Assembly (NCBI RefSeq): GCF_014192375.1
Contig: NZ_JACHXV010000005.1
Location: 248,001-312,000, forward strand
Length of the DNA stretch: 64,000 nucleotides
Direction of reading: 5' to 3'
Source: Endobacter medicaginis
Lineage (GTDB): Bacteria > Pseudomonadota > Alphaproteobacteria > Acetobacterales > Acetobacteraceae
In this document: positions 32,790 through 43,562 of the stretch, piece after piece
How the letters are laid out: each line of letters begins with the position of its first letter
Position numbering within the stretch: position 1 is the first letter of the stretch
Translations under genes and position numbers: made by a program
The notes under the pieces: model-generated
Databases searched by the model: none
What the model saw: the letters and a program-made list of their open reading frames with translations, nothing else
Told to the model about the DNA's origin: nothing

Positions 32790-34936
32790 CGGGTCGCGGC
32801 TCCGCTGCTGTCCGCGGCCGTGCGGCCGGGAATCCAGGCGGCTTCATGACGCAGCTTTGCGTCGAGATGTGGGCGCGGGGCCGTGTCGGCGACGCGGGCG
32901 CGGCCCGGTTTCGGGCTCGCGCCCTCGCCCGGATCACCCGGATCGTTGCCCGGGCCGAGCGAGCGGGTGCCGCTGGGGATCGACGGCTCCAGCGGGATGG
33001 CGAGTGCGGCATCGAGCGCGGCGGCTTCGGCGGGCGGCTTCGGAAACAGGCCCAGCATCGGGGCGGCGCGCGAGATGATCTGGCGCACGACGGGGGCGGC
33101 GACCCACGCGGCCGTGGTCCAGCCATGCGTCTCCTTGGTGGCGACCGGGCTGTCGATCATCACGTAGACGGCGTAGCGCGGCCTGTTCATCGGGAACACC
33201 GAGGTGAAGGCGGCGATGTTGAGGTGTTTGAGGTAGCGTCCGTTGGCACCCACCTTCTCGGCCGTGCCGGTCTTGCCGCCGACCAGATAGCCCTCGACCT
33301 CGGAGGTCTTGCCGGTGCCCTTGGTGACGTCGAGGCGCAGCAGGCGCCGCAGCAGCTCGGCGTTCTGCGGAGAGATCACCCGCTCGGCGCCCGGCGCGTC
33401 GGCGGGATTGCCGATGCCGGCGTTGCCGGTCTGCGCGGCACTGGCGGTGTCGTCGATCGCGGGCTGGACGGAGGCGTCGGGCGCCTTGTCGTCGATCTTG
33501 TCGCTCACCGCCTGCACGGCGGCCGGCGCGAGGCCGTCGGGCGGGGTCGGCCGGGCCAGCACGGTCGGCTTGAGCAGGAAGCCGCCATTGGTGGTCGCCG
33601 CGGTGCCGCGCACGATGGCCAGCGGCGATTCCGCGACGCCATGGCCGAAGCCGATCGTCATCACCGCGACCTGGCCCCAGTTCGACAGCCCCGGCACAAC
33701 CGGGCGCCCGGCCTCCGGCAGCTCGACCGGCACGCGGTCGAGGAAGCCCATCATCTTGAGCCACTCGCGCTGGCGCTTCGCGCCGACGTCGAGGGCGATA
33801 TGCGCCGAGGCCGGGTTCGACGAGTAGGCCAGCACCTCCGGCAGCGACAGCCAGGGCGCGAAATGGTCGGTCTTCATGTCGGAGATGGTGAACCGCCCGA
33901 CATGGATCGGCCGCGAGCTGAACCGGTCCCAGACATGGACGACGTTGTCCTGCAGCGCCATCGCCGCGGTCTGCAGCTTGAAGGTCGAGCCGGGCTCGTA
34001 CATGCCGGTGACACAGCGGTTGAAGCGGTCGTTCGGGTCCGCCTTGCCGAATTCGTTGGCGTCGTAGTCCGGCAGGCTGACCATGGCCAGGATCTCGCCG
34101 GTGTTGACGTCCATCACGATCGAGCAGGCGCCGATGCCCTTGAAGTTGGTCAGCGCGGCCTGGAGCTCCTCGCGCGCGACCGCCTGCACGCGGATGTCGA
34201 GCGACAGGCGCAGCGGCGTGCGGTCGGCGGTCAGCCGGCGGTCGAAGGCGCGCTCGACGCCGGCGACGCCATGATCGTCGATATCCACCGCGCCCATCAC
34301 CTGGGTCGCGGTGCGGCCGAGCGGGTAGTGGCGCTTCTCGCTGGGCTCGAAATAGATGCCGGGAATGCCGAGATCGTTGATCCGCAGCTCCTGGTCGGGG
34401 GTGATGCCGCGGGCGAGGTAGACGAACTGCTTCTTCGACTGCAGCCGGGCCAGCATCTCGGCGCGGTTGAGCTTCGGCAGCACCGAGGCGAGCCTGTCGA
34501 CCGTCTCCGCCGGGTCGATCATCTCCTGCGGGTTGGCGTAGACCGAGGCCAGCGGCAGCGAGATGGCCAGGATCTGGCCGTTGCGGTCGGTGATGGTGGC
34601 GCGGTGCACGGTCGGGATGTCGATGTCGCCGGCCAGTGCTGCACCGTGCTCGACCTTCGGGATCGGGGGCACCTGGGGGGCGATCTGGCGCGCGGCGGGC
34701 GCCATCGGGGCGAGCATGGTGGCCAGCGCGAGCTTGACGCCCACCGCGCCGAAAATCAGGCAGAACCCGCCCGACAGGGCGAGCAGGCGGGTGTGCATGC
34801 GCTCCAGCCGGGCGCGCTGGCGCAGCTCGCCGCCGGTGACGTTGACGTCGGTGCCGAAAGCAGCAGCGGCCGCACCCTGGGGTGCGGCCTGGACCGTCTC
34901 TCTGCCGTTCGATTCTCTACCCTGCGGGTCGCTCAT
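32786..34936 (-). CDS. ftsI: septal penicillin-binding protein FtsI (PBP3)
   Basis: A 716-residue class B transpeptidase: cytoplasmic tail, one span (about 51-75), dimerisation domain, and transpeptidase domain with the active site Ser317-x-x-Lys320 (GSTFK), SSN at 372-374 and KTGT at 555-558. An Ala/Asp/Pro-rich insert (about 465-520) sits between SSN and KTGT and lengthens the protein well beyond the usual 580-620 residues. The N-terminus is also extended and Ala-rich. A further Pro/Arg-rich tail follows residue 640. The gap of 70 bases to ftsL is one of the largest in the run. Confidence 0.95.
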   Translation of the reverse strand: MSDPQGRESNGRETVQAAPQGAAAAAFGTDVNVTGGELRQRARLERMHTRLLALSGGFCLIFGAVGVKLALATMLAPMAPAARQIAPQVPPIPKVEHGAALAGDIDIPTVHRATITDRNGQILAISLPLASVYANPQEMIDPAETVDRLASVLPKLNRAEMLARLQSKKQFVYLARGITPDQELRINDLGIPGIYFEPSEKRHYPLGRTATQVMGAVDIDDHGVAGVERAFDRRLTADRTPLRLSLDIRVQAVAREELQAALTNFKGIGACSIVMDVNTGEILAMVSLPDYDANEFGKADPNDRFNRCVTGMYEPGSTFKLQTAAMALQDNVVHVWDRFSSRPIHVGRFTISDMKTDHFAPWLSLPEVLAYSSNPASAHIALDVGAKRQREWLKMMGFLDRVPVELPEAGRPVVPGLSNWGQVAVMTIGFGHGVAESPLAIVRGTAATTNGGFLLKPTVLARPTPPDGLAPAAVQAVSDKIDDKAPDASVQPAIDDTASAAQTGNAGIGNPADAPGAERVISPQNAELLRRLLRLDVTKGTGKTSEVEGYLVGGKTGTAEKVGANGRYLKHLNIAAFTSVFPMNRPRYAVYVMIDSPVATKETHGWTTAAWVAAPVVRQIISRAAPMLGLFPKPPAEAAALDAALAIPLEPSIPSGTRSLGPGNDPGDPGEGASPKPGRARVADTAPRPHLDAKLRHEAAWIPGRTAADSSGAATR

Positions 34937-35006
34937 GCGGCCGTCCCGTCGTTCAAAGTCTCGTCTGCGTCAAGGCATCAGTGCCCGTGCCGCCCTGTCT
35001 CGCGTC

Positions 35007-36016
35007 CTAGCCGCCGAGTGGCACCGGTGGCGGCAGCGCGGTGTGGGCGCCGCCGAGGGCGGAGCTGAACCCGACCGGGGCGACCGCCTCGCGCGGTGGC
35101 GTCGCCGGTGCGCTGGCGGGGTGCCAGGCGACGGTGCGCACGACCGGTGTCGCCGCCGGGCGCGGGTGCCAGGCGACCTGGGTGAGGGCGGGGGCGGGGT
35201 GCGCCGCCGGGCGCCGGGCCGCGCTCGCCAGGAGCGGGCGCGCGGGTTCGGCCGCGGGGTGGGCGGGTGCGACGCGGGCGAGCTGCACCGGCCGGACCGG
35301 GGGTTTGGCATGATGTCCGGAATCGGCGGGGGCGGTGGCGTCGGCCGGTGCCTTCGGGACGTCCGCGGCCTCGGGTTCGGCGGTGTCCTCGGCGGCGGTC
35401 GGGTCGATGATGCCGCTCGAGCGCGAGGTGGCCTCGGCCATCCGCACCATGCCCGGCTGGGTGTGCGGGCGGCCGGTGGCGAGACGCACCGGCGGTGCCG
35501 GCAGGGCGATCGCGCGTGCCGCCGGCTGTGGCGCGGCCTGGGGCTGGTTCGCGGCGAGCGACACCGGCGCATCGGCCGCGTCGGGTGTCTCGGCGTCGCG
35601 CGCCGGGATCTTCTCGGGCAGCGCGCTGGCCAGCACCGCGCCCGCGCTGTCGTCCGGGCCGGTGGCGGCCGGCGGCGTGGCGTCGCTCGGCGGGGCGATG
35701 GCGTCGGGATCGGCGACGGGCTTGGGCTCCTCCTTCGGCGGCAGATGCGCCACCGCGTCGGCCACCTGCACGAACTGCTGCGGCGCCAGCGGCTGCAGGC
35801 TGGGCAGGAACTGTGCCGACAGCCTGGCGAGGCGATCGGGCTGGCTGAGCAGCGCCCATTCCGCCTTCAGCATCGCCGTGCGGTCCTGCGACTGGCCGGT
35901 GAGTGCGACGATCTGCGAGATCTGCTGGTCGAGCAGCGTGGTGCGGTGCTTCTCGGTATAGAGATACAGCCCCGAGGCTCCGGCGAGGACGGCGCAGAAG
36001 CAGGTGAACGGGCGGA

Positions 36017-36020
<4 letters not shown>
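35007..36020 (-). CDS. ftsL: FtsL-like division protein with a very long Pro/Ala-rich C-terminus
   Basis: A 337-residue protein. One span at about residues 4-20 is followed by a leucine-heptad coiled coil (about 25-75, ending [14 protein letters not shown]), the layout of FtsL, which bridges FtsQ-FtsB and FtsI-FtsW. Instead of ending near residue 110-130, it continues about 220 residues rich in Pro, Ala, Thr and His with repeated QVAWHP/TVAWHP units near the end. Its position between rsmH and ftsI is diagnostic. ATG 36020 overlaps the rsmH stop by four bases. Confidence 0.85.
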
Positions 36021-37002
<982 letters not shown>

Positions 37003-37006
<4 letters not shown>

Positions 37007-37467
37007 GCCGCGCCCGCCTTCGTGGCGGCCGGCAGGGTCACCGAGCGCGCACGCTGGCGCGCGCTCTCGCGCCGGGCCGCTGCCGCCTGTGGTTCCCAGA
37101 TCTGGAAAATCCGCCCCAACCCCATGAAGACGACCGAATCGGCGAGCCCCGCATGGGCCACCAAGGCTTCTGGAAGCACGATTCGGCCTTCCTTGTCCGC
37201 ATCGACGGGGAAGGCATCCGCATAAAGTGCGGCGGCGAGGTCTTCATGATCCTCGCTGAACATGTCGAGCCGGTCGAGCGGGGTGGCGAGCTCGGCGAAG
37301 GCGGCCGGCGGCCAGCCTTCGATGCAGGGGTGCTTGTGCGACGGGCGCAGCACCACGAACGGGCTGGCCTCGCCGCCGCCGCGCAGGGCCGAGCGGAAGC
37401 CGGCGGGCACGGAAACCCGGCCCTTGGCGTCCAGCCGGTTCTGATGTGTGCCGAGAAACACACCCAC
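37003..37467 (-). CDS. mraZ: transcriptional regulator MraZ
   Basis: A 154-residue protein with two AbrB/SpoVT-like swapped-hairpin domains (the first starts [18 protein letters not shown]; the second has [12 protein letters not shown]). MraZ binds DNA ahead of its own operon and represses the dcw cluster in other bacteria. The start is taken as GTG 37467, about ten bases after GAGAGGAA. The frame is open to 37542 with an ATG, but those codons are not MraZ-like and include the TGGG repeats. Confidence 0.9.
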
Positions 37468-37521
37468 CCTTGCGGTTCCTCTCCAGCGATCTCGCGCCCA
37501 CGCCGCGAACATGTCTCGGCG

Positions 37522-37555
37522 TGGGCAGACATGGGATAACATGGGAAATCATGGG
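37522..37555. promoter_or_regulatory. MraZ-type repeat operator (four TGGGN repeats)
   Basis: TGGG occurs at 37522, 37532, 37542 and 37552 on the plus strand, an exact ten-base spacing with five-base spacers after each TGGGN unit. MraZ is known to bind TGGGN direct repeats with such spacers upstream of its own gene. The block lies 55-88 bases upstream of the mraZ start. A TTGACC (minus strand, 37584-37589) further upstream may be the -35 of the dcw promoter, but no convincing -10 follows. Confidence 0.7.
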
Positions 37556-37701
37556 GAGCAAAAGAAAACAAAGCGTAAAGATTGGTCAAATCAGTTATTT
37601 AGCGCGAAGAAGTGCAGTCGCCGCATGAACTGAGGCCCGTTAACTATCTATTCACGTTTTGTTCCACGTGAAACAATCCCCGCTGTGCTTCATGGGGTTC
37701 G

Positions 37702-38139
37702 AAAAAAAGAGGTGCCAGACGGCCTGTAAGCCGGGTTCTGTCCGCAGCGTCACCGCTGCGGGACGGTCATTCCTCTGGGACGCGCATCGCTGCGCGCCTC
37801 GCGCGACCAACCCGGGCAACGGGGGCGGAAACACCCCTGGCGCGGCGCATGACACGCCCGCCTGTCGCCCCTATTCGGTCTTGCTCCCGGTGGGGTTTAC
37901 CCTGCCGCCTGCGTTGCCGCCGGCGCGGTGCGCTCTTGCCGCACCGTTTCGCCCTTACCCGCAAGCCGGACCTGCGAACAGGCGACCGGCCCCGTGCGGG
38001 CGGTGTGTTTTCTGTGGCACTGTCCCTGGGGTCGCCCCCGCCGGCCGTTAGCCGGCACCGCTTTCCTCTGGAGCCCGGACTTTCCTCCACGCGAAACCCG
38101 TCGCCGGGCCCGCGCAGCGACCGTCCGGCCGTCTGGCGG
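37702..38139 (-). ncRNA. rnpB: RNase P RNA (bacterial type A), with terminal T-run
   Basis: The catalytic RNA that trims tRNA 5' ends. The complement of 38071-38088 gives the universal GGAGGAAAGTCCGGGCTC block. Complements of 37889-37903 and 37726-37741 give AGGGTAAACCCCACC and ACAGAACCCGGCTTAC. Helix P1 is an exact 11-base match between 38127-38137 and 37714-37724, fixing the ends near 38139 and 37712. Seven T follow on the transcribed strand (37702-37708). Open frames across this region on both strands are not genes. Confidence 0.97.
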
Positions 38140-38144
38140 GCGGA

Positions 38145-38172
38145 AAATGTTCCCCGCCTCGGGCTTCGTCAA
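38145..38172 (-). promoter_or_regulatory. candidate rnpB promoter
   Basis: On the minus strand TTGACG (38167-38172) is followed after 16 bases by ACATTT (38145-38150), ending six bases before the inferred RNA 5' end. The -35 is good and the -10 weak. Confidence 0.45.
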
Positions 38173-38243
38173 GCCTTGCCAAGCCCGTCGCAGGCTCGGA
38201 GCATGGAGCGAACGGGCGGCGGCAGACCGCGGGGGAGGGACGT

Positions 38244-39872
38244 ATGACCGAGGTGGTGATCGGTGTGGATGTCGGTTCGGGCAGTGCCCGGGCGGGGGTG
38301 TTCGACCTCGAGGGGCGCGCACTTGCCAGCCGGACCCACCCGATCGCGCAGTTCCGGCCCGCGCCCGGCCATGTCGAACAGTCCAGCGCCGATATCTGGT
38401 CGGCGGTCTGTGCCTGCGTGCGCGGGGCGATGGCGGCGGCGCAGGCGCGTTCGGCATCGCCGGTCGAACCGTGCGGCATCGGCTTCGACGCCACCTGTTC
38501 GCTGGTCGCGACCGATGCCGCCGGCGGCCCGGTCTCGCTCAGCACCACCGGCCGCGACGACCACGACATCATCATGTGGATGGACCAGCGCGCCACCGAC
38601 CAGGCCGCGCGGATCAACGCGACGGGCGCGGAGGTGCTGCGCTATGTGGGCGGCCGCATCTCGCCCGAGATGCAGACGCCGAAGCTGCTCTGGCTGGCGG
38701 AGAACCTGCCCCGCGCCTTCGCTGCCGCGCATGATTTCTTCGACCTGCCCGACTGGCTCACCTTCCGCGCCACCGGTGCGCGGTCGCGCTCGCTGTGCTC
38801 GCTGGTCTGCAAATGGACCTATCTCGGTCACGAGCGGCGTTGGGATGAGGACTATTTCCGCCGGATCGGGCTCGGCATGCTCGCCGACGAGGGGTTCGCG
38901 CGTATCGGCACCGAGGTGCTGCCTCCGGGAGAGGCGGTCGGACAGGGGCTGAGCGCGCAGGGGGCGGCCGAACTCGGCCTGCCCGGCGGCCTGCCGGTCA
39001 GCGCCTCGGCGATCGACGCCCATGCCGGCGGGATCGGCCTGATCGGCGCGCAGGTTGCGGGCGGCGGCACCCTCGCCGCGCGGATTGCGCTGATCATGGG
39101 CACGTCGAGCTGCCACATGGCGGTCTCGTCCGGCCCTGCCTTCGTGCCGGGTGTGTGGGGGCCCTATCGGTCGGCGATGGTGCCTGGCCTGTGGCTCAAC
39201 GAGGGCGGGCAGTCCGCCGTTGGCTCGCTGATCGACCACCTGGTGCAGAGCCATGCCGGCCGCGCGGACCTCGCCGCCGACGGCGCGGACGTGTTCGACA
39301 CCCTGAACCGGCGTGTCGCCACCCTCTCGTCCGGTCTCGCGGTGCCCGCTGCGCTGAGTGCCGGTCTGCACGTGCTGCCCGATTTTCTCGGCAATCGCTC
39401 GCCCCATGCCGACGCCTCGCTGCGCGGCATGATCTCCGGACTGGGCCTGTCGGCTTCCGGCGACGACCTCGCGTGCCTGTATCTCGCCACCTGCCAGTCC
39501 CTCGCCTATGGCACCCGCCAGATCATCGAGGCCCTGGACGCGAGCGGCGACTATGCGATCGACCTGATCCTCGCCTGCGGCGGCTGGACGAAGAACCGGC
39601 TGTTCCTGCGCGAGCATGCGGACGCCACCGGCTGTCGCATCGTGTTGCCCGAGGAGCCCGAGGCGGTGCTGCTGGGATCGGCGATCCTCGGCGCCGTCGC
39701 CGGCGGCGCCTATCCGGCGATCGAGGCGGCGATGGCGGCGATGAGCCGCGCCGGCGAGGTCATCGAGCCCGCCGGCGGCGCGGTGCGCCGCTACCACGAC
39801 GCCAAATATGCCGTGTTCCGCCGGATGCACGACGACCAGATGGCCTATCGGGCGCTGATGGCGACTGTCTGA
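38244..39872 (+). CDS. FGGY-family carbohydrate (pentulose-type) kinase
   Basis: A 542-residue sugar kinase of the FGGY superfamily: N-terminal phosphate loop [15 protein letters not shown], a GFDATCSLV segment, [12 protein letters not shown], and the C-terminal ATP-binding region [11 protein letters not shown]. The subgroup resembles ribulokinase-like/FGGY pentulose kinases, so the substrate is probably a ketopentose or pentitol. A strong GGGAGG precedes the ATG. It starts a plus-strand series whose next five genes make an ABC importer, with a 47-base gap to the binding-protein gene, suggesting that the imported solute or its product is phosphorylated here. Confidence 0.85.
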   Translation: MTEVVIGVDVGSGSARAGVFDLEGRALASRTHPIAQFRPAPGHVEQSSADIWSAVCACVRGAMAAAQARSASPVEPCGIGFDATCSLVATDAAGGPVSLSTTGRDDHDIIMWMDQRATDQAARINATGAEVLRYVGGRISPEMQTPKLLWLAENLPRAFAAAHDFFDLPDWLTFRATGARSRSLCSLVCKWTYLGHERRWDEDYFRRIGLGMLADEGFARIGTEVLPPGEAVGQGLSAQGAAELGLPGGLPVSASAIDAHAGGIGLIGAQVAGGGTLAARIALIMGTSSCHMAVSSGPAFVPGVWGPYRSAMVPGLWLNEGGQSAVGSLIDHLVQSHAGRADLAADGADVFDTLNRRVATLSSGLAVPAALSAGLHVLPDFLGNRSPHADASLRGMISGLGLSASGDDLACLYLATCQSLAYGTRQIIEALDASGDYAIDLILACGGWTKNRLFLREHADATGCRIVLPEEPEAVLLGSAILGAVAGGAYPAIEAAMAAMSRAGEVIEPAGGAVRRYHDAKYAVFRRMHDDQMAYRALMATV

Positions 39873-39919
39873 TTTGCACGCATTGCATGGCTGGCCCGGC
39901 TTCGTCATTCTGCGCCGCC

Positions 39920-41599
39920 ATGCGGTTTCGCTCGATTCTTCTCGCCGGTCTGGTGTGGTCAGGTCCCGCCATGCCCGCAGACCTGCTGCCGGCGACGCAG
40001 TACGACCCCGCCCATCGCGGCGGCACGCTGCGCCTTGCCGCGGACGGCCCCGGCGGCACCATCGACCCGGCGATCAACTACCAAAGCGAGTTCGCCCAGC
40101 TCTTCACCGTCACCTATGACGGGCTGACAACCTTCCGCAAGGCGCGCGGCCGCGCCTCGGACGAGGCGATCGCCGACCTTGCCGAGGCCCTGCCCGAGCC
40201 GCTCGATGGCGGCCTGACCTATGTGTTTCACCTCCGGCGCGGCATCCGCTTTTCCGACGGACGCGAGGTGCGGGTCGCCGATGTGGTGGCCTCGATGCGC
40301 CGCCTGTTCATCGTGCACTCGCCCACCTCGGGCAGTTTCTTCGGCAGCATCGTCGGCGCCGATGCGTGCCTGCGCGATTCCTCGCACTGCACCCTGCCCG
40401 GCGTGATCGGCGACGAGGCGGCCGGCACCATCACCTTCCACCTCACCCACCCGGATGCCGACTTCTTCGACAAGCTGGCCTTCCCGCACGCCTCGATCCT
40501 GCCCGCCGACACTCCGCTGCACGATCTGGGCAACGACGCCCCGCCGACCACCGGGCCGTACCGCTTCGTGTCCTACAATCCCAACAGCCAGCTGGTCATG
40601 GAGCGCAACCCGTTCTTCCATGTCTGGAATGCCGAGGCCCAGCCAGACGGTTATGCCGATCGCATCGTCTACACCTTCGGCGTGCCGGACGAGGCGCAGG
40701 TCACCGCGGTGGAGAACGGCCAGTACGACTGGGGCTTCGACAATATTCCGCTCGACCGTCTCGGCGAGCTCGGCGACCGCTTCACCGCGCAGACCCATAT
40801 CGAGGGGCTGTATGCGATCTACTACATCACGATGAACACCCGTCTCGCGCCGTTCGACAATGTGCTGGTCCGGCGCGCGATCAACTACGCCGTCAACCGC
40901 CATGCGATCTCGATCCTCTATGGCGGCACCGCGATCTCGCAGCCGTTGTGCGACATGACCCCGCCCGGCATCGCCGGTCATGTCGGCACCTGCCCCTATA
41001 CGAAGGGTGCGGATCTCGACCATCCCGCACCCGCCTGGGCGGCACCCGACATGGAGCGCGCCAAGCAACTCGTCGAACAGAGCGGCACCAGGGGCCAGCA
41101 CATCACGCTGATCATCTCCAACCGGGCCGCCGAACAGGCGATGGGTGCGTATCTGCAGAGCATGCTCACCGAACTCGGCTACAAGACCTCGCTCAAGGCA
41201 ATCACCAACGATATCCAGTTCAATTACATCCAGAACACCAACAACAGGGTGCAGATCGCGCTCACCGACTGGTACGCCGATTACGCCAAGCCGTCCGACT
41301 TCATCTACGATCTGTTCAGCTGCACCTCGTTCCATCCCGGCTCGGATGCCTCGATCAACATCACCGGCCTGTGCGACCCGGGCATCGAGGCGCTGATGGA
41401 TCGCGCCGGCGTGGTGTCCGTGACCGACAGGGCCAGGGGCGCGCAGCTCTGGGCGGATGCCGGTCGCGCCATCCAGGCATTGGCGCCCACCGCGCCGCTG
41501 ATCCAGATCGATCGCGTCAACGTGGTTTCGAAGCGGCTGGGCAATTTCTTCACCACCGATCTCTACCACCTGCTGTTCTCGCAGGTCTGGGTACGATGA
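39920..41599 (+). CDS. ABC transporter substrate-binding protein, family 5
   Basis: A 559-residue periplasmic binding protein of the oligopeptide/dipeptide (SBP_bac_5) family. After a signal peptide ending about residue 20 (SGPAMPA) come GGTLRLAADG, TYVFHLRRGIRFSDGR, the TGPYRFVSYNPN segment and the ligand-lobe VRRAINYAVNR. The family binds peptides, but also sugars, nickel complexes and opines. The ATG lacks a clear ribosome binding site; an in-frame ATG 33 bases upstream (39887) is an alternative. The stop overlaps the next ATG. Confidence 0.9.
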   Translation: MRFRSILLAGLVWSGPAMPADLLPATQYDPAHRGGTLRLAADGPGGTIDPAINYQSEFAQLFTVTYDGLTTFRKARGRASDEAIADLAEALPEPLDGGLTYVFHLRRGIRFSDGREVRVADVVASMRRLFIVHSPTSGSFFGSIVGADACLRDSSHCTLPGVIGDEAAGTITFHLTHPDADFFDKLAFPHASILPADTPLHDLGNDAPPTTGPYRFVSYNPNSQLVMERNPFFHVWNAEAQPDGYADRIVYTFGVPDEAQVTAVENGQYDWGFDNIPLDRLGELGDRFTAQTHIEGLYAIYYITMNTRLAPFDNVLVRRAINYAVNRHAISILYGGTAISQPLCDMTPPGIAGHVGTCPYTKGADLDHPAPAWAAPDMERAKQLVEQSGTRGQHITLIISNRAAEQAMGAYLQSMLTELGYKTSLKAITNDIQFNYIQNTNNRVQIALTDWYADYAKPSDFIYDLFSCTSFHPGSDASINITGLCDPGIEALMDRAGVVSVTDRARGAQLWADAGRAIQALAPTAPLIQIDRVNVVSKRLGNFFTTDLYHLLFSQVWVR

Positions 41600-42588
41600 T
41601 GCCGCTCGATGCCACCATCCTCAGCCCGTCCCGCCTCGCGCTGCGCCGCCTGCGTCGCGATCCGTCCGCTCTGGCTGCGATCGCCGTGCTCGCCCTGGTG
41701 ACCCTCGCCTGTCTCGCCGCCGGGCTCTACGCACGCCATGTCGCGCACACCGATCCCTTCACCTCCGACGTCGCCGCCGCCATCACCCTGCACGGCCAGC
41801 TGACCGACATCATGCAGCCCAACGACAACCCGCTGCATCTCGGCCTGACCCCGATCGGTCCGACCTGGAGTGTGCAGTACCTGCTCGGCTCCGACCCGCA
41901 AGGGCGCGATGTCGCCGCCCGCCTGCTCTATGGCGGTCGGAACTCGCTGCTGATCAGCGCCTCGGCCTCGCTGCTGTGCATCGCCATGGCGGCGGTGGTC
42001 GGTATCCTCGCCGGCTATTTCGGCGGCTTCGTCGACGCGGCCCTGTCGCGGATGATGGACATCATGTGGGCGATCCCGGTCTATCTGTTCGCGATCTCGC
42101 TCTCGATCGTCACCGTCGCCCAGGACCTTCATCTCGGTCCGATCACCATCGCGTCGGACAACCTGATCCTGCCGATCGTCATCATCGCCATCGTCTACGT
42201 CCCCTACGCCGCGCGCCCGATCCGCGGCCGCGTGCTCAGCCTGCGTCATGCCGAATTCGTCACCGTCGCGCGCTCGCTCGGGGTGCGGGAGGCGAGGATC
42301 CTGCTGCGCGACATCCTGCCCAATGTCGCCCCCACGCTGATCGTGCTTGCGCCGCTGGTGATGGCGCTGGCGATGCTGGCGGAATCCGCACTGTCGTTCC
42401 TGTCGATCGGCGTGCAGGCGCCGGCGGCGAGCTGGGGGACGATCATCAATGACGGCCAGGGCCTGATCTATACCCGTCCGATGGTCGCCATCGCGCCGGG
42501 TCTGGCGATCGTCGTCACCGTGCTGGCGCTCAACGTGCTCGGCGACAGCCTGCGCGACGCGCTCGATGCGCGCGAGGGGGATCGCTGA
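41596..42588 (+). CDS. ABC transporter permease, DppC/OppC type
   Basis: A 330-residue inner-membrane permease with an OppC_N segment, a LLGSDPQGRDVAARLLYGGR motif split across the first periplasmic region, and the EAA loop EFVTVARSLGVREA that contacts the ATPase. It starts on an ATGA overlap with the binding-protein gene and ends on a TGATG overlap with the second permease gene. In most dpp/opp operons the B-type permease comes first; here the order is C then B. Confidence 0.92.
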   Translation: MMPLDATILSPSRLALRRLRRDPSALAAIAVLALVTLACLAAGLYARHVAHTDPFTSDVAAAITLHGQLTDIMQPNDNPLHLGLTPIGPTWSVQYLLGSDPQGRDVAARLLYGGRNSLLISASASLLCIAMAAVVGILAGYFGGFVDAALSRMMDIMWAIPVYLFAISLSIVTVAQDLHLGPITIASDNLILPIVIIAIVYVPYAARPIRGRVLSLRHAEFVTVARSLGVREARILLRDILPNVAPTLIVLAPLVMALAMLAESALSFLSIGVQAPAASWGTIINDGQGLIYTRPMVAIAPGLAIVVTVLALNVLGDSLRDALDAREGDR

Positions 42589-43562
42589 TGGCGGGCGCGT
42601 TCCTCCGCCGGCTCGGACAGACCGTGTTCGTGCTGTTCGGCATCTCGGTGCTGGTGTTCGCGGTGTTCTTCGCCACCCCGGGTGCGGACCCCTCCGCACG
42701 CATCGCCGGGCGTGGCGCGAGCCCCGAGACGCTGGCCGCGGTGCGTCACGAATACGGCTTCGACCGGTCGATGCCGGTGCAGTACGCGATGCTGATGAAG
42801 AAGCTGTTCATCACCCGCGATCTCGCCAGCTTCGTCGATCGCGGCGAGCGGGTGATCCCCGAGGTGCTGCACGCCGCGCCCGTCACGATGTCCCTCGTCG
42901 GCGGTGCGGCGGTGATCTGGGTTTTCGCCTCGGTGCTGATGGGCACGCTGGCGGCCGCCACGCGCGGCTCGCTGCTCGATCGCGTGCTGATGATCGCGGG
43001 GCTGATCGGTATCTCGTTGCCGGTGTTCTGGCTCGGCGAGGTGGTCAACCTGTTCACCCAGTCGCGCCTGCATCACAGCTGGGCGTTCTCCTGGGTGCCG
43101 GGGCTCGGTTACGTGCCGTTCAGCACCAGTCCGATCGGCTGGTTCAAGGCCCTGGTGCTGCCGTGGTGCACGCTGGCGGTGCTGTTCGTCGGCATCTACG
43201 GGCGCGTGCTGCGCGCCGATCTGGTCGCCACCATGCAGGAGGATTTCATCCGCACCGCACGCGCCAAGGGGCTGTCGCCCGCGCGCGTCCTGCTGCGCCA
43301 CGGGCTGCGCACCTCGATGGTGACGTTCGTGTCACTGTTCGGCCTCGATTTCGCCCAGCTCGTCGGCGGTGGCGCGCTGCTCACCGAGGTGGTGTTCGGC
43401 CTGCAGGGCGTCGGCCGGCTGACCTACCAGGCGCTGGCCAATCTCGATTTGCCGCTGGTGATGGCGACGGTGATGTATTCGGCGGTGTTCGTGGTGCTGG
43501 CCAACGCGCTGGTCGATATCCTCTATGCCGTGCTCGACCCCAGGGTGCGCGATGGACGCTGA
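42588..43562 (+). CDS. ABC transporter permease, DppB/OppB type
   Basis: A 324-residue permease with six spans. It begins with an N-terminal helix typical of OppB (LRRLGQTVFVLFGIS), and has the EAA loop DFIRTARAKGLSPA and the motif GALLTEVVFGLQGVG. It pairs with the preceding permease to form the channel. The end overlaps the following ATPase gene by 11 bases. Confidence 0.92.
   Translation: MAGAFLRRLGQTVFVLFGISVLVFAVFFATPGADPSARIAGRGASPETLAAVRHEYGFDRSMPVQYAMLMKKLFITRDLASFVDRGERVIPEVLHAAPVTMSLVGGAAVIWVFASVLMGTLAAATRGSLLDRVLMIAGLIGISLPVFWLGEVVNLFTQSRLHHSWAFSWVPGLGYVPFSTSPIGWFKALVLPWCTLAVLFVGIYGRVLRADLVATMQEDFIRTARAKGLSPARVLLRHGLRTSMVTFVSLFGLDFAQLVGGGALLTEVVFGLQGVGRLTYQALANLDLPLVMATVMYSAVFVVLANALVDILYAVLDPRVRDGR

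Noticed and set aside
37468-37542. Longer MraZ starting at an ATG at 37542
   Set aside because: The extra residues are not MraZ-like and the DNA is the TGGG repeat operator and ribosome-binding region.
37659-38247. Several overlapping open frames on both strands between mraZ and the FGGY kinase
   Set aside because: The region is the RNase P RNA gene; conserved blocks and the exact P1 pairing explain the sequence.
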